Source: Bin52 sp965243345 (GTDB lineage: Bacteria > Pseudomonadota > Alphaproteobacteria > Thalassobaculales > Thalassobaculaceae). From it: a stretch of DNA of 64,000 nt. Each line of letters begins with the position of its first letter. The first letter of the stretch is position 1. The notes under the pieces are model-generated. The model was not told the DNA's origin and did not search any database. It worked only from the letters and a program-made list of their open reading frames with translations. Shown here piece by piece: positions 8,954 through 17,410 of the stretch. The stretch is from contig CBDEUR010000003.1 of the NCBI GenBank assembly GCA_965243345.1, positions 2,480,001 to 2,544,000 of the forward strand. Direction: 5' to 3'. The translations under genes were made by a program, and so were the position numbers.

Positions 8954-9871
8954 ATGTCCAGAACCGCACTCGGCCTGCCCGAACAACCAGACACCTGGAG
9001 CTGGCCCGAGGAACGCTGGCGCCCGATCGTCGAGAAGGTCCGTGCCGGCCGTTCGCTCAAGCCCGAGGCCTGGCCAGGCGGCGCCCGCTGCGCCGTTGCC
9101 CTGTCCTTCGACTCGGACCACGAGACCCAGACGCTGCGCTGGGGCGACTCCTCGCCGGGCAGGCTCAGCCAGGGCGAGTACGGCTCGCGGGTCAGCGTGC
9201 CGCGCATCCTCGCGCTTCTGGCCCGCTACGACATCCCGGCGACCTTCTTCGTGCCCGCCGTGGTCGCCATGCTGCACCCCGAGGAACAGCGTGCGGTGAC
9301 CGACCACGGCCACGAGATCGGGATCCATTCCTGGATCCACGAGCTGAACTCGGCGCTGCCGCCGGAGGTGGAACGGGACCTGCAGATGCGTGCGGCCGAC
9401 ACCCTGGAGCAGATCGGCGGCCAGCGGCCCGTCGGCATCCGGACCCCGTCCTGGGACTTCTCCCAGCACACCCTGGCGATCACCCGGGAGATGGACCTGC
9501 TCTATGATTCCTCGCTGATGGCCGATGACGATCCCTACGAGATCCTCGAGGACAACCAGCCGACGGGTGTCGTGGAACTCCCGGTCGAGTGGATTCGCGA
9601 CGATGCCCCCTACTGGGCGATGGACCGGTTCTCCGGGCTGCGTCCCTACACCCCGCCCTCGGGCGTGCTCGAGGTGTTCGTCCGTGAGTTCGACGGTGCG
9701 TACGAAGAGAACAGCCTGTTCCTGCTGACCATGCATCCGCACTTCATCGGCCACCGCTCCCGGCTGCAGGTGCTCGAGGAACTGATCCGTCACATCCGCT
9801 CGCACGCCGGCGTCTGGTTCGCCACCCACGCTGACGTTGCGCGCTACTGCAGGGATCAGGCCGGGCTGTAG
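8954..9871 (+). CDS. NodB-fold polysaccharide deacetylase/imidase-type amidohydrolase
   Basis: 305 aa. NodB homology motifs: SFDSDHET with Asp53 and Asp55, the metal-binding His pair in HSWIHE (125 and 129), the RTPSWDFS motif and a late MHPHFIGH histidine. There is no signal peptide or transmembrane segment, so it should be cytosolic, unlike cell-wall deacetylases. The YGSRVSVPRILALLARYDIPATFF pattern is shared with PuuE allantoinase and cyclic-imidase-like members, which open N-containing rings. A GGAGGGAG ribosome site precedes the ATG. It converges on a peptide ABC importer and overlaps its last gene by 16 bases. I favour a small-molecule amidohydrolase; exact substrate unknown. Confidence 0.8.
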   Translation: MSRTALGLPEQPDTWSWPEERWRPIVEKVRAGRSLKPEAWPGGARCAVALSFDSDHETQTLRWGDSSPGRLSQGEYGSRVSVPRILALLARYDIPATFFVPAVVAMLHPEEQRAVTDHGHEIGIHSWIHELNSALPPEVERDLQMRAADTLEQIGGQRPVGIRTPSWDFSQHTLAITREMDLLYDSSLMADDDPYEILEDNQPTGVVELPVEWIRDDAPYWAMDRFSGLRPYTPPSGVLEVFVREFDGAYEENSLFLLTMHPHFIGHRSRLQVLEELIRHIRSHAGVWFATHADVARYCRDQAGL

Positions 9872-10845
9872 TCCCGCGGGGCGGAATACAGGCAGGCATC
9901 GGCATGGCCCGGACTGTGCTCGACCAGCGGCGGCACCTCGAGCGCGCAGTCATCGCGCGCCTGCGCACACCGGGTCCGGAACCGGCAGCCTGACGGCAGG
10001 TTGCCGGGATCGGGAGGCTCGCCCTCGAGCCAGAAGGTCTCGGTCACCCTGCCCTTGCCGATCTGCGGCACCGCAGCCAGGAGCGACTGGGTATAGGGAT
10101 GACGCGGCCGGTCGAAGATCTCGTCGGAGCTGCCGAGTTCCACCACCTTGCCGAGATACATCACCGCGACGCGGTCGCAGACCATGCGCACGACGCCGAG
10201 ATCGTGGCTGATGAAGACATAGGTCAGGTCGAACCGTTTCTGCAGGTCGAGAAACAGGTTGAGGATCGTGGCCTGGACAGACACGTCGAGCCCGGACGTC
10301 GGTTCGTCGAGCACCACCATGGTCGGATGCAGCGTCAGGATCCGTGCAAGTCCGACCCGTCGTTGCTGGCCGCCCGAGATCTCGTGCGGATACAGGTCGA
10401 GATGGCCGTCCGGCAGGCCGACCGCATCGAGGATCTCGCGCACCCGTTCACGCCGCGCCCGGCGGTTGAGCCGGGTGTGGATCAACAGCGGCTCGTCGAG
10501 CGACCGGCCGATCTTCCAGCGCGGGTCGAGCGATGCGCCCGGGTCCTGGTAGGTGTACTGCAGGTCACGCCGCATGCCCCGGGACTGGTGCGGCTTCAGG
10601 TGCGTGATGTCGTTGCCTTCGAAGATGATCCGGCCCGAGGTGGGCCGGTGTATGCCCATGACCGTCTTGCCCAGCGTCGACTTGCCGCAGCCCGACTCGC
10701 CGACGATGCCGAGGATCTCGCCCTTGTGCACCGAGAGCGAGACCTCGTCGAGCGCCTTCAGCCATCCCGACCGCCGCTTCCACACGTTGAGGACGGGGAA
10801 GTGCTTGGACAGGTTCTCGAGGCTGAGGAGCGCGTCCGCGGTCAT
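9856..10845 (-). CDS. Oligopeptide/dipeptide ABC transporter ATP-binding protein (DppF/OppF type)
   Basis: 329 aa. Walker A GESGCGKSTLGK, signature ISGGQQRRVGLAR, Walker B MVVLDEPTSGLD and H-loop FISHDLG are intact. The C-terminal oligo_HPY domain contains the cysteine-rich pattern GCRFRTRC...C...C found in these ATPases. It pairs with the DppD-type ATPase encoded just upstream to energise import. The start MTADALLSLENL overlaps the upstream stop by four bases; longer starts extend into that gene. It is the last gene of the five-gene importer operon, and its 3' end overlaps the convergent amidohydrolase gene by 16 bases. Confidence 0.93.
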   Translation of the reverse strand: MTADALLSLENLSKHFPVLNVWKRRSGWLKALDEVSLSVHKGEILGIVGESGCGKSTLGKTVMGIHRPTSGRIIFEGNDITHLKPHQSRGMRRDLQYTYQDPGASLDPRWKIGRSLDEPLLIHTRLNRRARRERVREILDAVGLPDGHLDLYPHEISGGQQRRVGLARILTLHPTMVVLDEPTSGLDVSVQATILNLFLDLQKRFDLTYVFISHDLGVVRMVCDRVAVMYLGKVVELGSSDEIFDRPRHPYTQSLLAAVPQIGKGRVTETFWLEGEPPDPGNLPSGCRFRTRCAQARDDCALEVPPLVEHSPGHADACLYSAPRDYSPA

Positions 10846-11858
10846 GGGGTTCCCTCCCCCTGGGCCGGGTGCCAGCAGCGCGCCACGTGGCCGGCGCCGA
10901 CGTCGCTCGGATCGGGACGGGTCTGTCGGCACAGTGCGCTTGCGGCGTCGCAGCGCGGATGGAACCGGCACCCGGGCGGCGGTGCGGTCAGGTCCGGCAC
11001 CTGCCCCGGAATGCCGCGGATCCCGTGGTCGCGGCTCGGCAGGCTCTGCAGCAGCCGCACGGTGTAGATGTGCCGCGGTTCGGTGAAGAAACTGTCGGAC
11101 GGCGCGCTCTCGACATCCTGGCCGGCGTACATCACGGTCATCCGGTCGCAGATCTCGTAGGCGGTGCCAAGATCGTGGGTGGTGAACAGCACCGAGACCC
11201 CGCGTTCGGCAGCCAGCCGGCGCAGCAGCTTCAGGATCTGGGCCTGGATCGTGACGTCGAGCGCCGTGGTCGGTTCATCGGCGATGATCAGCTTCGGTTC
11301 CGGCAACAGCGCCATGGCGATCATCAGCCGCTGGCGTTGTCCGCCGGAAACCTCGTGCGGGTATTTCCTGAGCAGGGCTTCCGGGTCGGGAAGCTGCACG
11401 ATGCGCAGCAGCTCGAGCACCCGTTCCAGGTCGCTGCGCCGGCGGACGCGCGCATACCGGCGGGGACCGGAGCCGGGTTCGGCGTCCGGCGACTTCCATT
11501 TCATGAGCTCCTCGATCTGCCTGCCGATGGTGAAGACCGGGTTGAAGGAGGAGAACGGGTCCTGCGGCACGAAGGTGATCGCGCGGCCGCGGATGTCGTT
11601 TGCGAGCGCGTCGGGGTCCTCCTGCAGCAGGTCGCGGCCATCGAACTGGATGCTGCCGGCGCTGATCCGGGCGGAGTTGGCGGGCAGAACGCCGAGGATC
11701 GCCCTGGCAAGCGTGGTCTTGCCGCAGCCGGACTCACCGACGAGACCGACGATCTCGCCGCGTCCGATCCGGAAATCGACCTGGTCGAGCACCCGTGCGA
11801 GCCCGCTTTCGGTCGCGAACCCGACCGTGAGCCCGGTGACGGCAAGCAGGTTATCCAT
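10842..11858 (-). CDS. Oligopeptide/dipeptide ABC transporter ATP-binding protein (DppD/OppD type)
   Basis: 338 aa. Walker A GESGCGKTTLAR, Q-loop VPQDPFSSFNP, signature VSGGQRQRLMIAM, Walker B LIIADEPTTALD and H-loop TTHDLG are all present. The C-terminal oligo_HPY region carries four cysteines (GCRFHPRC, LC, RC), the likely Fe-S site described for this subfamily. It forms the ATPase heterodimer with the DppF-type partner. The ATG overlaps the end of the DppC-type permease gene by 8 bases, and its own stop overlaps the start of the next ATPase gene, so the two should be made in balanced amounts. Confidence 0.93.
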   Translation of the reverse strand: MDNLLAVTGLTVGFATESGLARVLDQVDFRIGRGEIVGLVGESGCGKTTLARAILGVLPANSARISAGSIQFDGRDLLQEDPDALANDIRGRAITFVPQDPFSSFNPVFTIGRQIEELMKWKSPDAEPGSGPRRYARVRRRSDLERVLELLRIVQLPDPEALLRKYPHEVSGGQRQRLMIAMALLPEPKLIIADEPTTALDVTIQAQILKLLRRLAAERGVSVLFTTHDLGTAYEICDRMTVMYAGQDVESAPSDSFFTEPRHIYTVRLLQSLPSRDHGIRGIPGQVPDLTAPPPGCRFHPRCDAASALCRQTRPDPSDVGAGHVARCWHPAQGEGTP

Positions 11859-12711
11859 CTCCCGATCTCCGGGTCCGCGGATCGAGAATGTCGCGCAGGC
11901 CGTCGCCCAGCAGGTTGAACCCCATCACCACGAGGAAAATCGCAAGACCGGGCGCGGTCGCGTACCACCAGGCCTCGGGCAGGAACTCGCGGCTTTCCGC
12001 AATGGTCCGGCCCCACTCCGGACTGGGCGCCGGCGGGCCGAGGCCGAGAAACCCGAGAACGGCCGCGGTCAGGATGGTTCCCCCCATGCCGATGGTGGTG
12101 CGCACGATTACCGAAGACGAGATGTTGGGCAGCACGTGCAGGAGCATCACCCGCCACGGAGAGGCACCGAGTGCGATCGAGGCCTCGACGTAAGTATCGT
12201 TCAGCGCCGAGCGCGTCTCGGCGTAGACCAGCCGGGCCCAGAACGGCCAGTAGGTGGCAGAGAGCGCAAGGATCACGTTTTCGATCGACGGGCCGAGCGT
12301 CTGGGCAATGGCGATCGCGAGCACGATCTGCGGCACCGCGAGGAATATGTCGGAGATGCGCATCAGGGCATCGGAAACCCAGTTGCGGTAGTACCCGGCG
12401 ACCAGCCCGACCGGGATGCCGACCAGCACGCTCGCCCCGATGGCGATCACGGCGATGGCGATGGTGATCCTGGCGCCGAACAGCAGCCTGGAATAGACGT
12501 CCGCCCCCATCCTGTCGGTGCCGAAGAAGTGGTCACCGGACGGCGGCAGCAGCCGCTCGGGAGGATGGAACTCGGTCACGTCGCCGGGATGGGTCGAGAG
12601 CACCGGGGCGGCGATGGCGACCACGACCAGCAGGGTAATGATCAGGGCCCCGAGGGCGGCGGTGCGGTCCGACGCCAGCCTGCGCAACAGGAAGCGGGTG
12701 GTCTCCAGCAT
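11851..12711 (-). CDS. Peptide-type ABC transporter permease (DppC/OppC type)
   Basis: 286 aa from the ATG; a GTG one codon upstream (12714) is an equally possible start. The order is: N-terminal cytoplasmic stretch, first transmembrane helix (about 20-40), periplasmic loop with the DppC hallmark FGTDRMGADVYSRLLFGAR, then about five more helices with the EAA loop YVEASIALGASPWRVMLLHVLPN, which couples to the ATPases. It forms the channel with the DppB-type permease. It lies five bases after the DppB-type gene and overlaps the DppD-type gene. Confidence 0.92.
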   Translation of the reverse strand: MLETTRFLLRRLASDRTAALGALIITLLVVVAIAAPVLSTHPGDVTEFHPPERLLPPSGDHFFGTDRMGADVYSRLLFGARITIAIAVIAIGASVLVGIPVGLVAGYYRNWVSDALMRISDIFLAVPQIVLAIAIAQTLGPSIENVILALSATYWPFWARLVYAETRSALNDTYVEASIALGASPWRVMLLHVLPNISSSVIVRTTIGMGGTILTAAVLGFLGLGPPAPSPEWGRTIAESREFLPEAWWYATAPGLAIFLVVMGFNLLGDGLRDILDPRTRRSGDG

Positions 12712-12716
12712 CACCG

Positions 12717-13721
12717 CTACCCCGTCTCGCGCGGATCGATCAGCCCGTGGCTGATGTCGACCAGGAGGTTCACGATGATGAACACCGTTCCCATGATCAG
12801 CGTGAAGCCCATGATGCCGTTGTAGTCCGACTGCAGGATCGAGTTGACGGCATAGAGCCCGAGACCGGGCCAGTCGAACACCGCCTCGACCACCACCGCG
12901 TTCGCGATCAGGTTCCCGAATACCAGCCCGACCTGGGTGACCGTGCCGATCAGCGCGTTGCGCAGCACGTAACGCCAGACCACCACCCGCCTCGGCACCC
13001 CCATGGCCAGCTGGTAGTCGACGTAGTTCGAATTGATCGCGTCGAGCACGCCGGCCCTGGTAAACCGCATGATGGTCGCCATGGCCGGAAACGACAGGGT
13101 CACGGCCGGCAGGACCATGTGCCCGATCACGTCCGCCAGCGTCTCGAGGTCGCCGGCGAGTACCGAGTCGACGATGTAGAAACCGGTGACCGGGTCCGGC
13201 CCCCAGCCGTCGACCCTGCCCTGCAGCGGCGTCCAGCCGAGCTTCATGGCAAACAGCAGCTGCAGCAGGATGGCGAACCAGAAGGCGGCGATCGCCAGGC
13301 CGGAGACGGTGAACACCCGGAGCGCATGGTCGAGCCAGGAGTTCCGCCTGACCGCCGCCAGCACGCCGAGCGGAATGCCGATCACACCCGACAGGATGAC
13401 GGCGACGAACGCGAGTTCGAGCGTTGCCGGCAGCCGGGCGATGAGGTCCTCGGCGATGGGCCTCTGGGTGTACAGGCTGATGCCGAAGTCACCCTGGGCA
13501 ACACCGAGAATGTAGTTCCACAGCTGCACCGGGACTGGCTTGTCGACGCCGAACTTTGCCTTGAGTGCGGCGATCTGCTCCGCCGTCGCGTTGTCACCGG
13601 CGATGAAGGCGATCGGGTCTGCGGGGATGATGTGGCTGATGGTGAAGGTGATCACCAGCAGCCCCAGCAACGTCGGAACAAACCAGACCAGCCTGTTGAC
13701 GGTCAGCACCAGTGCGCGCAT
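12717..13721 (-). CDS. Peptide-type ABC transporter permease (DppB/OppB type)
   Basis: 334 aa. N-terminal helix MRALVLTVNRLVWFVPTLLG starts the typical DppB topology; then come the periplasmic FGVDKPVPVQLWNYI segment, the GDFGISLYTQRPI motif, and the EAA loop YQLAMGVPRRVVVWRYVLRN before the last helices. The start at 13721 was chosen because upstream codons run into a perfect GC palindrome and lack family similarity. The gene lies 64 bases after the binding-protein gene, with that palindrome between them, which probably sets the lower expression expected for permease relative to binding protein. Confidence 0.92.
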   Translation of the reverse strand: MRALVLTVNRLVWFVPTLLGLLVITFTISHIIPADPIAFIAGDNATAEQIAALKAKFGVDKPVPVQLWNYILGVAQGDFGISLYTQRPIAEDLIARLPATLELAFVAVILSGVIGIPLGVLAAVRRNSWLDHALRVFTVSGLAIAAFWFAILLQLLFAMKLGWTPLQGRVDGWGPDPVTGFYIVDSVLAGDLETLADVIGHMVLPAVTLSFPAMATIMRFTRAGVLDAINSNYVDYQLAMGVPRRVVVWRYVLRNALIGTVTQVGLVFGNLIANAVVVEAVFDWPGLGLYAVNSILQSDYNGIMGFTLIMGTVFIIVNLLVDISHGLIDPRETG

Positions 13722-13743
13722 TTCGAGTCCCGGCTGCAGCGTG

Positions 13744-13771
13744 CCGGCGCGGCCCCGCGGGGCCGCGCCGG
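13744..13771 (-). promoter_or_regulatory. Perfect 28-base GC palindrome between binding-protein and permease genes
   Basis: Bases 13744-13771 are a perfect inverted repeat with 14-base arms and no spacer (arm CCGGCGCGGCCCCG). As RNA it would fold into a very stable hairpin 14 bases after the binding-protein stop and 22 bases before the permease start. No U-run follows it on the minus strand, so it is more likely a 3'-end stabiliser or partial attenuator than a full terminator. A role in keeping binding protein in excess over permease is inference from known ABC operons. Confidence 0.6.
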
Positions 13772-13785
13772 TCATGCGTCAGTCT

Positions 13786-15357
13786 TCAGTCGATGGACAC
13801 CCAGCGCATTTCCTGGCCGTTGCCGATCGGGCAGAAGCGAACGCCCTTCACCCGGGTGCTGAACGGTCCGAACCACTTGGTGTTGTAGACGAAGATGCCG
13901 GCGGCATCCTCGGCGAGCAGCCGGTTGGCCTGCTCGTAGTTCGCCTGGCGAACCGCCTGGTCAGTCGAGACCCGGGCCTCGCTCAGGAGTCGGTCGACCT
14001 CCTCGTTGCAATACCAGGAGTTGTTGCGTGCCCCGATCTGCTCGCAGGCATACATCTCGCCGAGCCAGTTGTTCGGATCGGCGTAGTAGGTGGACTTCCA
14101 CAGGAACAGCAGGTCGTACATCTGCTGCTCGTCACGCATCTTGCCCGAGGCGACCGGCCACGGCTCGGTCACGATCTTGGTCTCGACGCCGATCTTGTTG
14201 AGGCCGTTCTGCAGCAGGGCCGCGGCCTGCTCGGTCTGGCCGTAACCGGCAAGCGCACCGAGCGTGATCTCGCGCAACGGCTCCTTGACCATGGCCAGGT
14301 GTTCGGCCGCCTTGTCGAGATCGTAGGTGTAGCCTTTGACGTCCGCGGGCGCGCCCCACATGTTGTTGGGAAGCGGAACCGGGTCACGGGCCACCGAGCC
14401 GGACAGGATGTTGTCGATGAACCCATCATAGTCGAAGGCGTAGGCAAGCGCCTTGCGGAAGTTCACATCCGTCATCGGCGACCGGCCGTTGTGGATGATC
14501 GAGTAGAAGATCCGCATCGACTCCTGTTCGTCGACATTGACGTTCTCGCTCGCCGCAAGCCGCTTCACCTGGTCCTGCGGCAGGTAGCCGTCGGTTCCGT
14601 GGAAGTCGCCGTTCATCAGGCCGAGCACCCGCGAATTGATCTCCACCACGGTGCGGAACTCGATGACGTCGAGCGGATCCTCGACCATGTCCCAGCCGAA
14701 GAAGTGGTCGTCGAACCGCTCCGCCTGCCATCCCACCGCCGGGTCGTAGCGCGTCAGTCGGAAGGAGCCGGACCCGGCGTCGTTCTTCGACAGCCACGCG
14801 GTGCCGAGGTCGCCGTCAACCTCGTTCGCACGGACCAGCTCCTCGTTGAGCACGTGGACTTCCGGCACGGTGGCGAGGAAGATGGCGGAGGGCTTGTTGA
14901 GCGTGAACACCACAGTCTTGGCATCAGGCGCCTTGGTCGAGCCCGGCTCGACGGTCCCGGCGAACAGCGAGAACGCGCCCTTCTTCATCTCGAGAATGCG
15001 GTCGATCGAATAGACGACGTCCGACGCCTCGACGGGAGACCCGTCGTGGAAGGTCGCGTCGCGCAGGGTAAAGGTGTAGGTCAGCCCGTCGTCGGACACC
15101 TCGACACTCTCGGCAAGCCACGGCTCGAGATGAGGCGGGTTGTCGAACCAGCGCATCAGGCCGTCGTAGAGATTGATGCGCGACGCCACCCGGCCGACGT
15201 CGAAGATCGCGTGCGGGTCCAGGGTGTCGTAGGCCGAGGAGTTGGCGAAGACGAACTTGCCTCCCGCCACGGCCGGTGACGTGGTCGCGACGCCCACGGC
15301 GAGGGCCGCGACCGCGAGGAAGCGGCGCACCCCTGCTGATTGATCCAGCATTCTCAT
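13786..15357 (-). CDS. Periplasmic substrate-binding protein of peptide/nickel ABC transporter (SBP family 5)
   Basis: 523 aa. A signal peptide (MRMLDQSAGVRRFLAVAALA, then a small-residue cleavage region ending near SPAVAGG) sends it to the periplasm. The family 5 core is seen in LDPHAIFDVGRVASRINLYDGLMRW, the YTFTLRDATFHDGSPVEASDVVYS signature and the late WKSTYYADPNNWLGEMY segment. It captures the ligand and presents it to the DppB/C-type permease. The ATG has GGAGA about nine bases upstream; longer frames are out-of-gene shadow. Ligand may be a peptide, opine, glycoside or other small molecule; the family is broad. Confidence 0.9.
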   Translation of the reverse strand: MRMLDQSAGVRRFLAVAALAVGVATTSPAVAGGKFVFANSSAYDTLDPHAIFDVGRVASRINLYDGLMRWFDNPPHLEPWLAESVEVSDDGLTYTFTLRDATFHDGSPVEASDVVYSIDRILEMKKGAFSLFAGTVEPGSTKAPDAKTVVFTLNKPSAIFLATVPEVHVLNEELVRANEVDGDLGTAWLSKNDAGSGSFRLTRYDPAVGWQAERFDDHFFGWDMVEDPLDVIEFRTVVEINSRVLGLMNGDFHGTDGYLPQDQVKRLAASENVNVDEQESMRIFYSIIHNGRSPMTDVNFRKALAYAFDYDGFIDNILSGSVARDPVPLPNNMWGAPADVKGYTYDLDKAAEHLAMVKEPLREITLGALAGYGQTEQAAALLQNGLNKIGVETKIVTEPWPVASGKMRDEQQMYDLLFLWKSTYYADPNNWLGEMYACEQIGARNNSWYCNEEVDRLLSEARVSTDQAVRQANYEQANRLLAEDAAGIFVYNTKWFGPFSTRVKGVRFCPIGNGQEMRWVSID

Positions 15358-15387
15358 GATCAGTATCTCCCCGATCCGTTGCGAAAC

Positions 15388-15408
15388 CGGGCCGGCCGTG
15401 CCGGCCCG
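15388..15408 (-). promoter_or_regulatory. GC hairpin between SDR gene and binding-protein gene
   Basis: Perfect 9-base arms (CGGGCCGGC and GCCGGCCCG) flank a 3-base loop, in the 56 bases between the SDR stop and the binding-protein ATG. There is no following U-run, so termination is uncertain. It may protect the 3' end of the SDR message or separate its expression from that of the ABC importer genes. Confidence 0.4.
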
Positions 15409-15413
15409 CCGGT

Positions 15414-16166
15414 TCAACGGTTCCACTGGAACCCGTCGATGGTGATGTCCTGGCCGGTGATGTAGAGCGGTTCGGCGGTCGCGAGAAACGCGACCAGCCC
15501 GGCAACGTCGCGTGGCGACCCGGTACGGTTGAGCGCGATCCCGCGCACCAGTTCCGGCTCGCGGGCGGCGATGACCGGGTTCTTGTCGGCAAGTTCCGTC
15601 TTGATCAGACCAGGGCAGACACAGTTCACGGCGATATCCGGCCCGAGTTCCTTCGCGAGCGCCCGGGTCAGGCCGATGATGCCGGCCTTGGCCGCGGCGT
15701 AGGCGAACCTCGATACCGCTGCCGTCACTCCGCCGGAGTGGGCGTTGAGCGAGGACATGGAAACGATCCGGCCGTGACCGCGCTCGAGCATCGACGGCGC
15801 CACGGCCTGGATGTAGTTGAAACAGCTCTTCAAGTTGACGTCGATGGTGGCGTCCCACTGGGCCTCGGCGATGTCGAGAATGCCGACCGGCATCGGGCGC
15901 CCGGCATTGTTGACCAGCACGTCGATGCGACCCCACGCGTCACGCACCTCGTCCGCGACCTCGTGCGCCCGGGCATGGTCGGCAACGTCGGCAACATGGG
16001 TGCTGCACGGAACGCCCATGGCCTCGATCTCGCCGCGGGTGCGGAGCATCTCGTCCTCGAGCACATCGACGAGGGCCACGGCAAGGCCGTGCTCGGCCAA
16101 CGCGTGCGCACATCCGCGGCCGATGCCGCGTGCTCCGCCCGTCACGATGGCCACCCTGCGGTCCAT
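15414..16166 (-). CDS. Short-chain dehydrogenase/reductase (SDR)
   Basis: 250 aa. Classical SDR: cofactor motif TGGARGIG (residues 9-16), NNAG near 86, catalytic Ser in SMSSLNAHSG, Tyr-x3-Lys in YAAAKAG, and the PG motif VCPGLIKTEL. Asp at the end of beta-2 (VALVDVLEDE) favours NAD(H) over NADP(H). It oxidises or reduces a hydroxyl/carbonyl on an unknown substrate. GGAGGAG lies just upstream of the ATG. It is the first gene of the run that includes the ABC importer, so it may act on the imported compound. Confidence 0.88.
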   Translation of the reverse strand: MDRRVAIVTGGARGIGRGCAHALAEHGLAVALVDVLEDEMLRTRGEIEAMGVPCSTHVADVADHARAHEVADEVRDAWGRIDVLVNNAGRPMPVGILDIAEAQWDATIDVNLKSCFNYIQAVAPSMLERGHGRIVSMSSLNAHSGGVTAAVSRFAYAAAKAGIIGLTRALAKELGPDIAVNCVCPGLIKTELADKNPVIAAREPELVRGIALNRTGSPRDVAGLVAFLATAEPLYITGQDITIDGFQWNR

Positions 16167-16408
16167 GCACTCCTCCGGTCAGCACAGGAGGGCCGATCTT
16201 GACCACGTGCACGGTCCCCGTCAACGAGAGCACGGAATGCGCGGGTTCATCGCGGCACCCGGCGATGCCGGCGGCGGGCACCGGCCGCCTCACCGATCAG
16301 CGACCGTTGAAGGCCTTCCCGATTGAAATGTCACACTGGAGTGCTCTCCATCCCGACATCGCGTTCTTCAGCTGGCGGAACGGCCGCCGCGGTCCCGTCG
16401 GACCCCAC

Positions 16409-16852
16409 TCACCGGGCGTCGACGATACGAAGATGCGGGGTCGGTCGATCGCTCGGGGGCACAACCTGGCCCATGCGGCGATCCAGTGTCGCCAGGCATC
16501 CTGAACGCGCCCGCGCGAGCGACAGGAGATACGCATCGGTAACCTGACGATGCCCCGTGAGCTGGACGCCGCCGGAGAACACAGCCGACATGCAATTGAC
16601 GTCATCGGGCCAGAATTCGTGACCATCCATGGCGGTGATGTCCTGCAGCAGGGAGAGCGCCGCACCGGGCGAAACCGCATCCAAAGTGAACGCGGGGTTG
16701 GATGACAGCCGGACAAATCCGAGCTGGGTCAGCGGGCAGGTCGCCCAACCCTTGTGCGCTTCTCCTTCGAACCATGCGTGGGCGTGATGGTGATGGATGT
16801 GCGACGGCCACGCCATGGCGAGCAGGAGATTGAGATCAAGCAGGAACTTCAA
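16409..16852 (-). CDS. PIN-domain toxin, VapC family
   Basis: 147 aa. PIN-domain acidic positions are visible: Asp6 (LLDLN), Asp106 (VTDAYLLSLA) and Asp124 (LATLDRRM). The usual second-strand position reads CPLTQLGFVRLS with Gln43, as in the TIGR00028-type subfamily. The His-rich stretch HIHHHHAHAW near residue 20 is typical of this subfamily. VapC proteins are Mg-dependent RNases that cut tRNA or rRNA. The ATG overlaps the stop of the upstream antitoxin gene by four bases, the normal antitoxin-first order. Confidence 0.88.
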   Translation of the reverse strand: MKFLLDLNLLLAMAWPSHIHHHHAHAWFEGEAHKGWATCPLTQLGFVRLSSNPAFTLDAVSPGAALSLLQDITAMDGHEFWPDDVNCMSAVFSGGVQLTGHRQVTDAYLLSLARARSGCLATLDRRMGQVVPPSDRPTPHLRIVDAR

Positions 16853-17076
16853 GGTTCGCCTTCATGGCGCTTGACACGATCGAGCGTCAGAACGGTGCTG
16901 TCGTCCGAGACCTCGAACACGGGAAATCCCGTGTGCGTGCGTGCCCCTGCATGTACCGGTCGCAATCCACGCCGCGCCAGGTCGGACAGCACGGCACCCA
17001 CCGAGAGATTTCGTTCTCCCGCAATGAACCTGGCCGCCTCGAGAATCTCATCGTCGATGTTGAGCGTCGTTCTCAT
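16849..17076 (-). CDS. Ribbon-helix-helix antitoxin, VapB family
   Basis: 75 aa. The N-terminal MRTTLNIDDEILEAARFIAG is a ribbon-helix-helix DNA-binding start, followed by VGAVLSDLARRGLRP (second helix) and a C-terminal tail (FPVFEVSDDSTVLTLDRV) expected to wrap the PIN toxin. It would neutralise VapC and repress its own operon. No Shine-Dalgarno sequence is seen before the ATG; a promoter-like pair ends about seven bases upstream, so the message may be leaderless. Confidence 0.85.
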   Translation of the reverse strand: MRTTLNIDDEILEAARFIAGERNLSVGAVLSDLARRGLRPVHAGARTHTGFPVFEVSDDSTVLTLDRVKRHEGEP

Positions 17077-17083
17077 GGAGGGA

Positions 17084-17112
17084 AAAGTACCGCGGTGATG
17101 TGGTGATGTCTA
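17084..17112 (-). promoter_or_regulatory. Predicted vapBC promoter
   Basis: Read on the minus strand: -35 TAGACA (17112-17107), 17-base spacer, -10 TACTTT (17089-17084). Only seven bases separate the -10 from the vapB ATG, which would put the transcript start at or next to the start codon. This agrees with the lack of a ribosome site. Prediction by eye from box similarity only. Confidence 0.4.
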
Positions 17113-17410
17113 GATGACTCGATGCAATGGGGAAATGGCGCTGTCCCCGGCTATTGGTGGAGCCGCCGCCGAATAACTCGAGGCCACCACTGGAACACGA
17201 AACCCGGGTCGGCGCCCGTCATCCGGCTGCGGCCCCGGGAGCGAGCCGTGTAGCGGAGTCTGAGTGCCGGTCGTGTCTTCCAGAACCCCTGGATCGAGGC
17301 ACTGCCGCGGGAACCGTGCCGACGGACCGGAAGGCCCGGTCCCCAGTCCTCGCCAACGCGTGGCGCGTCCCCGCGGACCCTGCACGCATGTCGCGGACAT
17401 TCGGTTTGCA

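Noticed and set aside
13786..15936. Longer frame joining the binding protein to upstream sequence
   Set aside because: The upstream part is the shadow of the SDR gene; the signal peptide and ribosome site at 15357 define the true start.
17110..17400. Possible small gene or interspersed repeat between vapB and the AT-rich island
   Set aside because: Frames on both strands are shadow-like, with no start signal or motif; a repeat could not be shown from a single copy.
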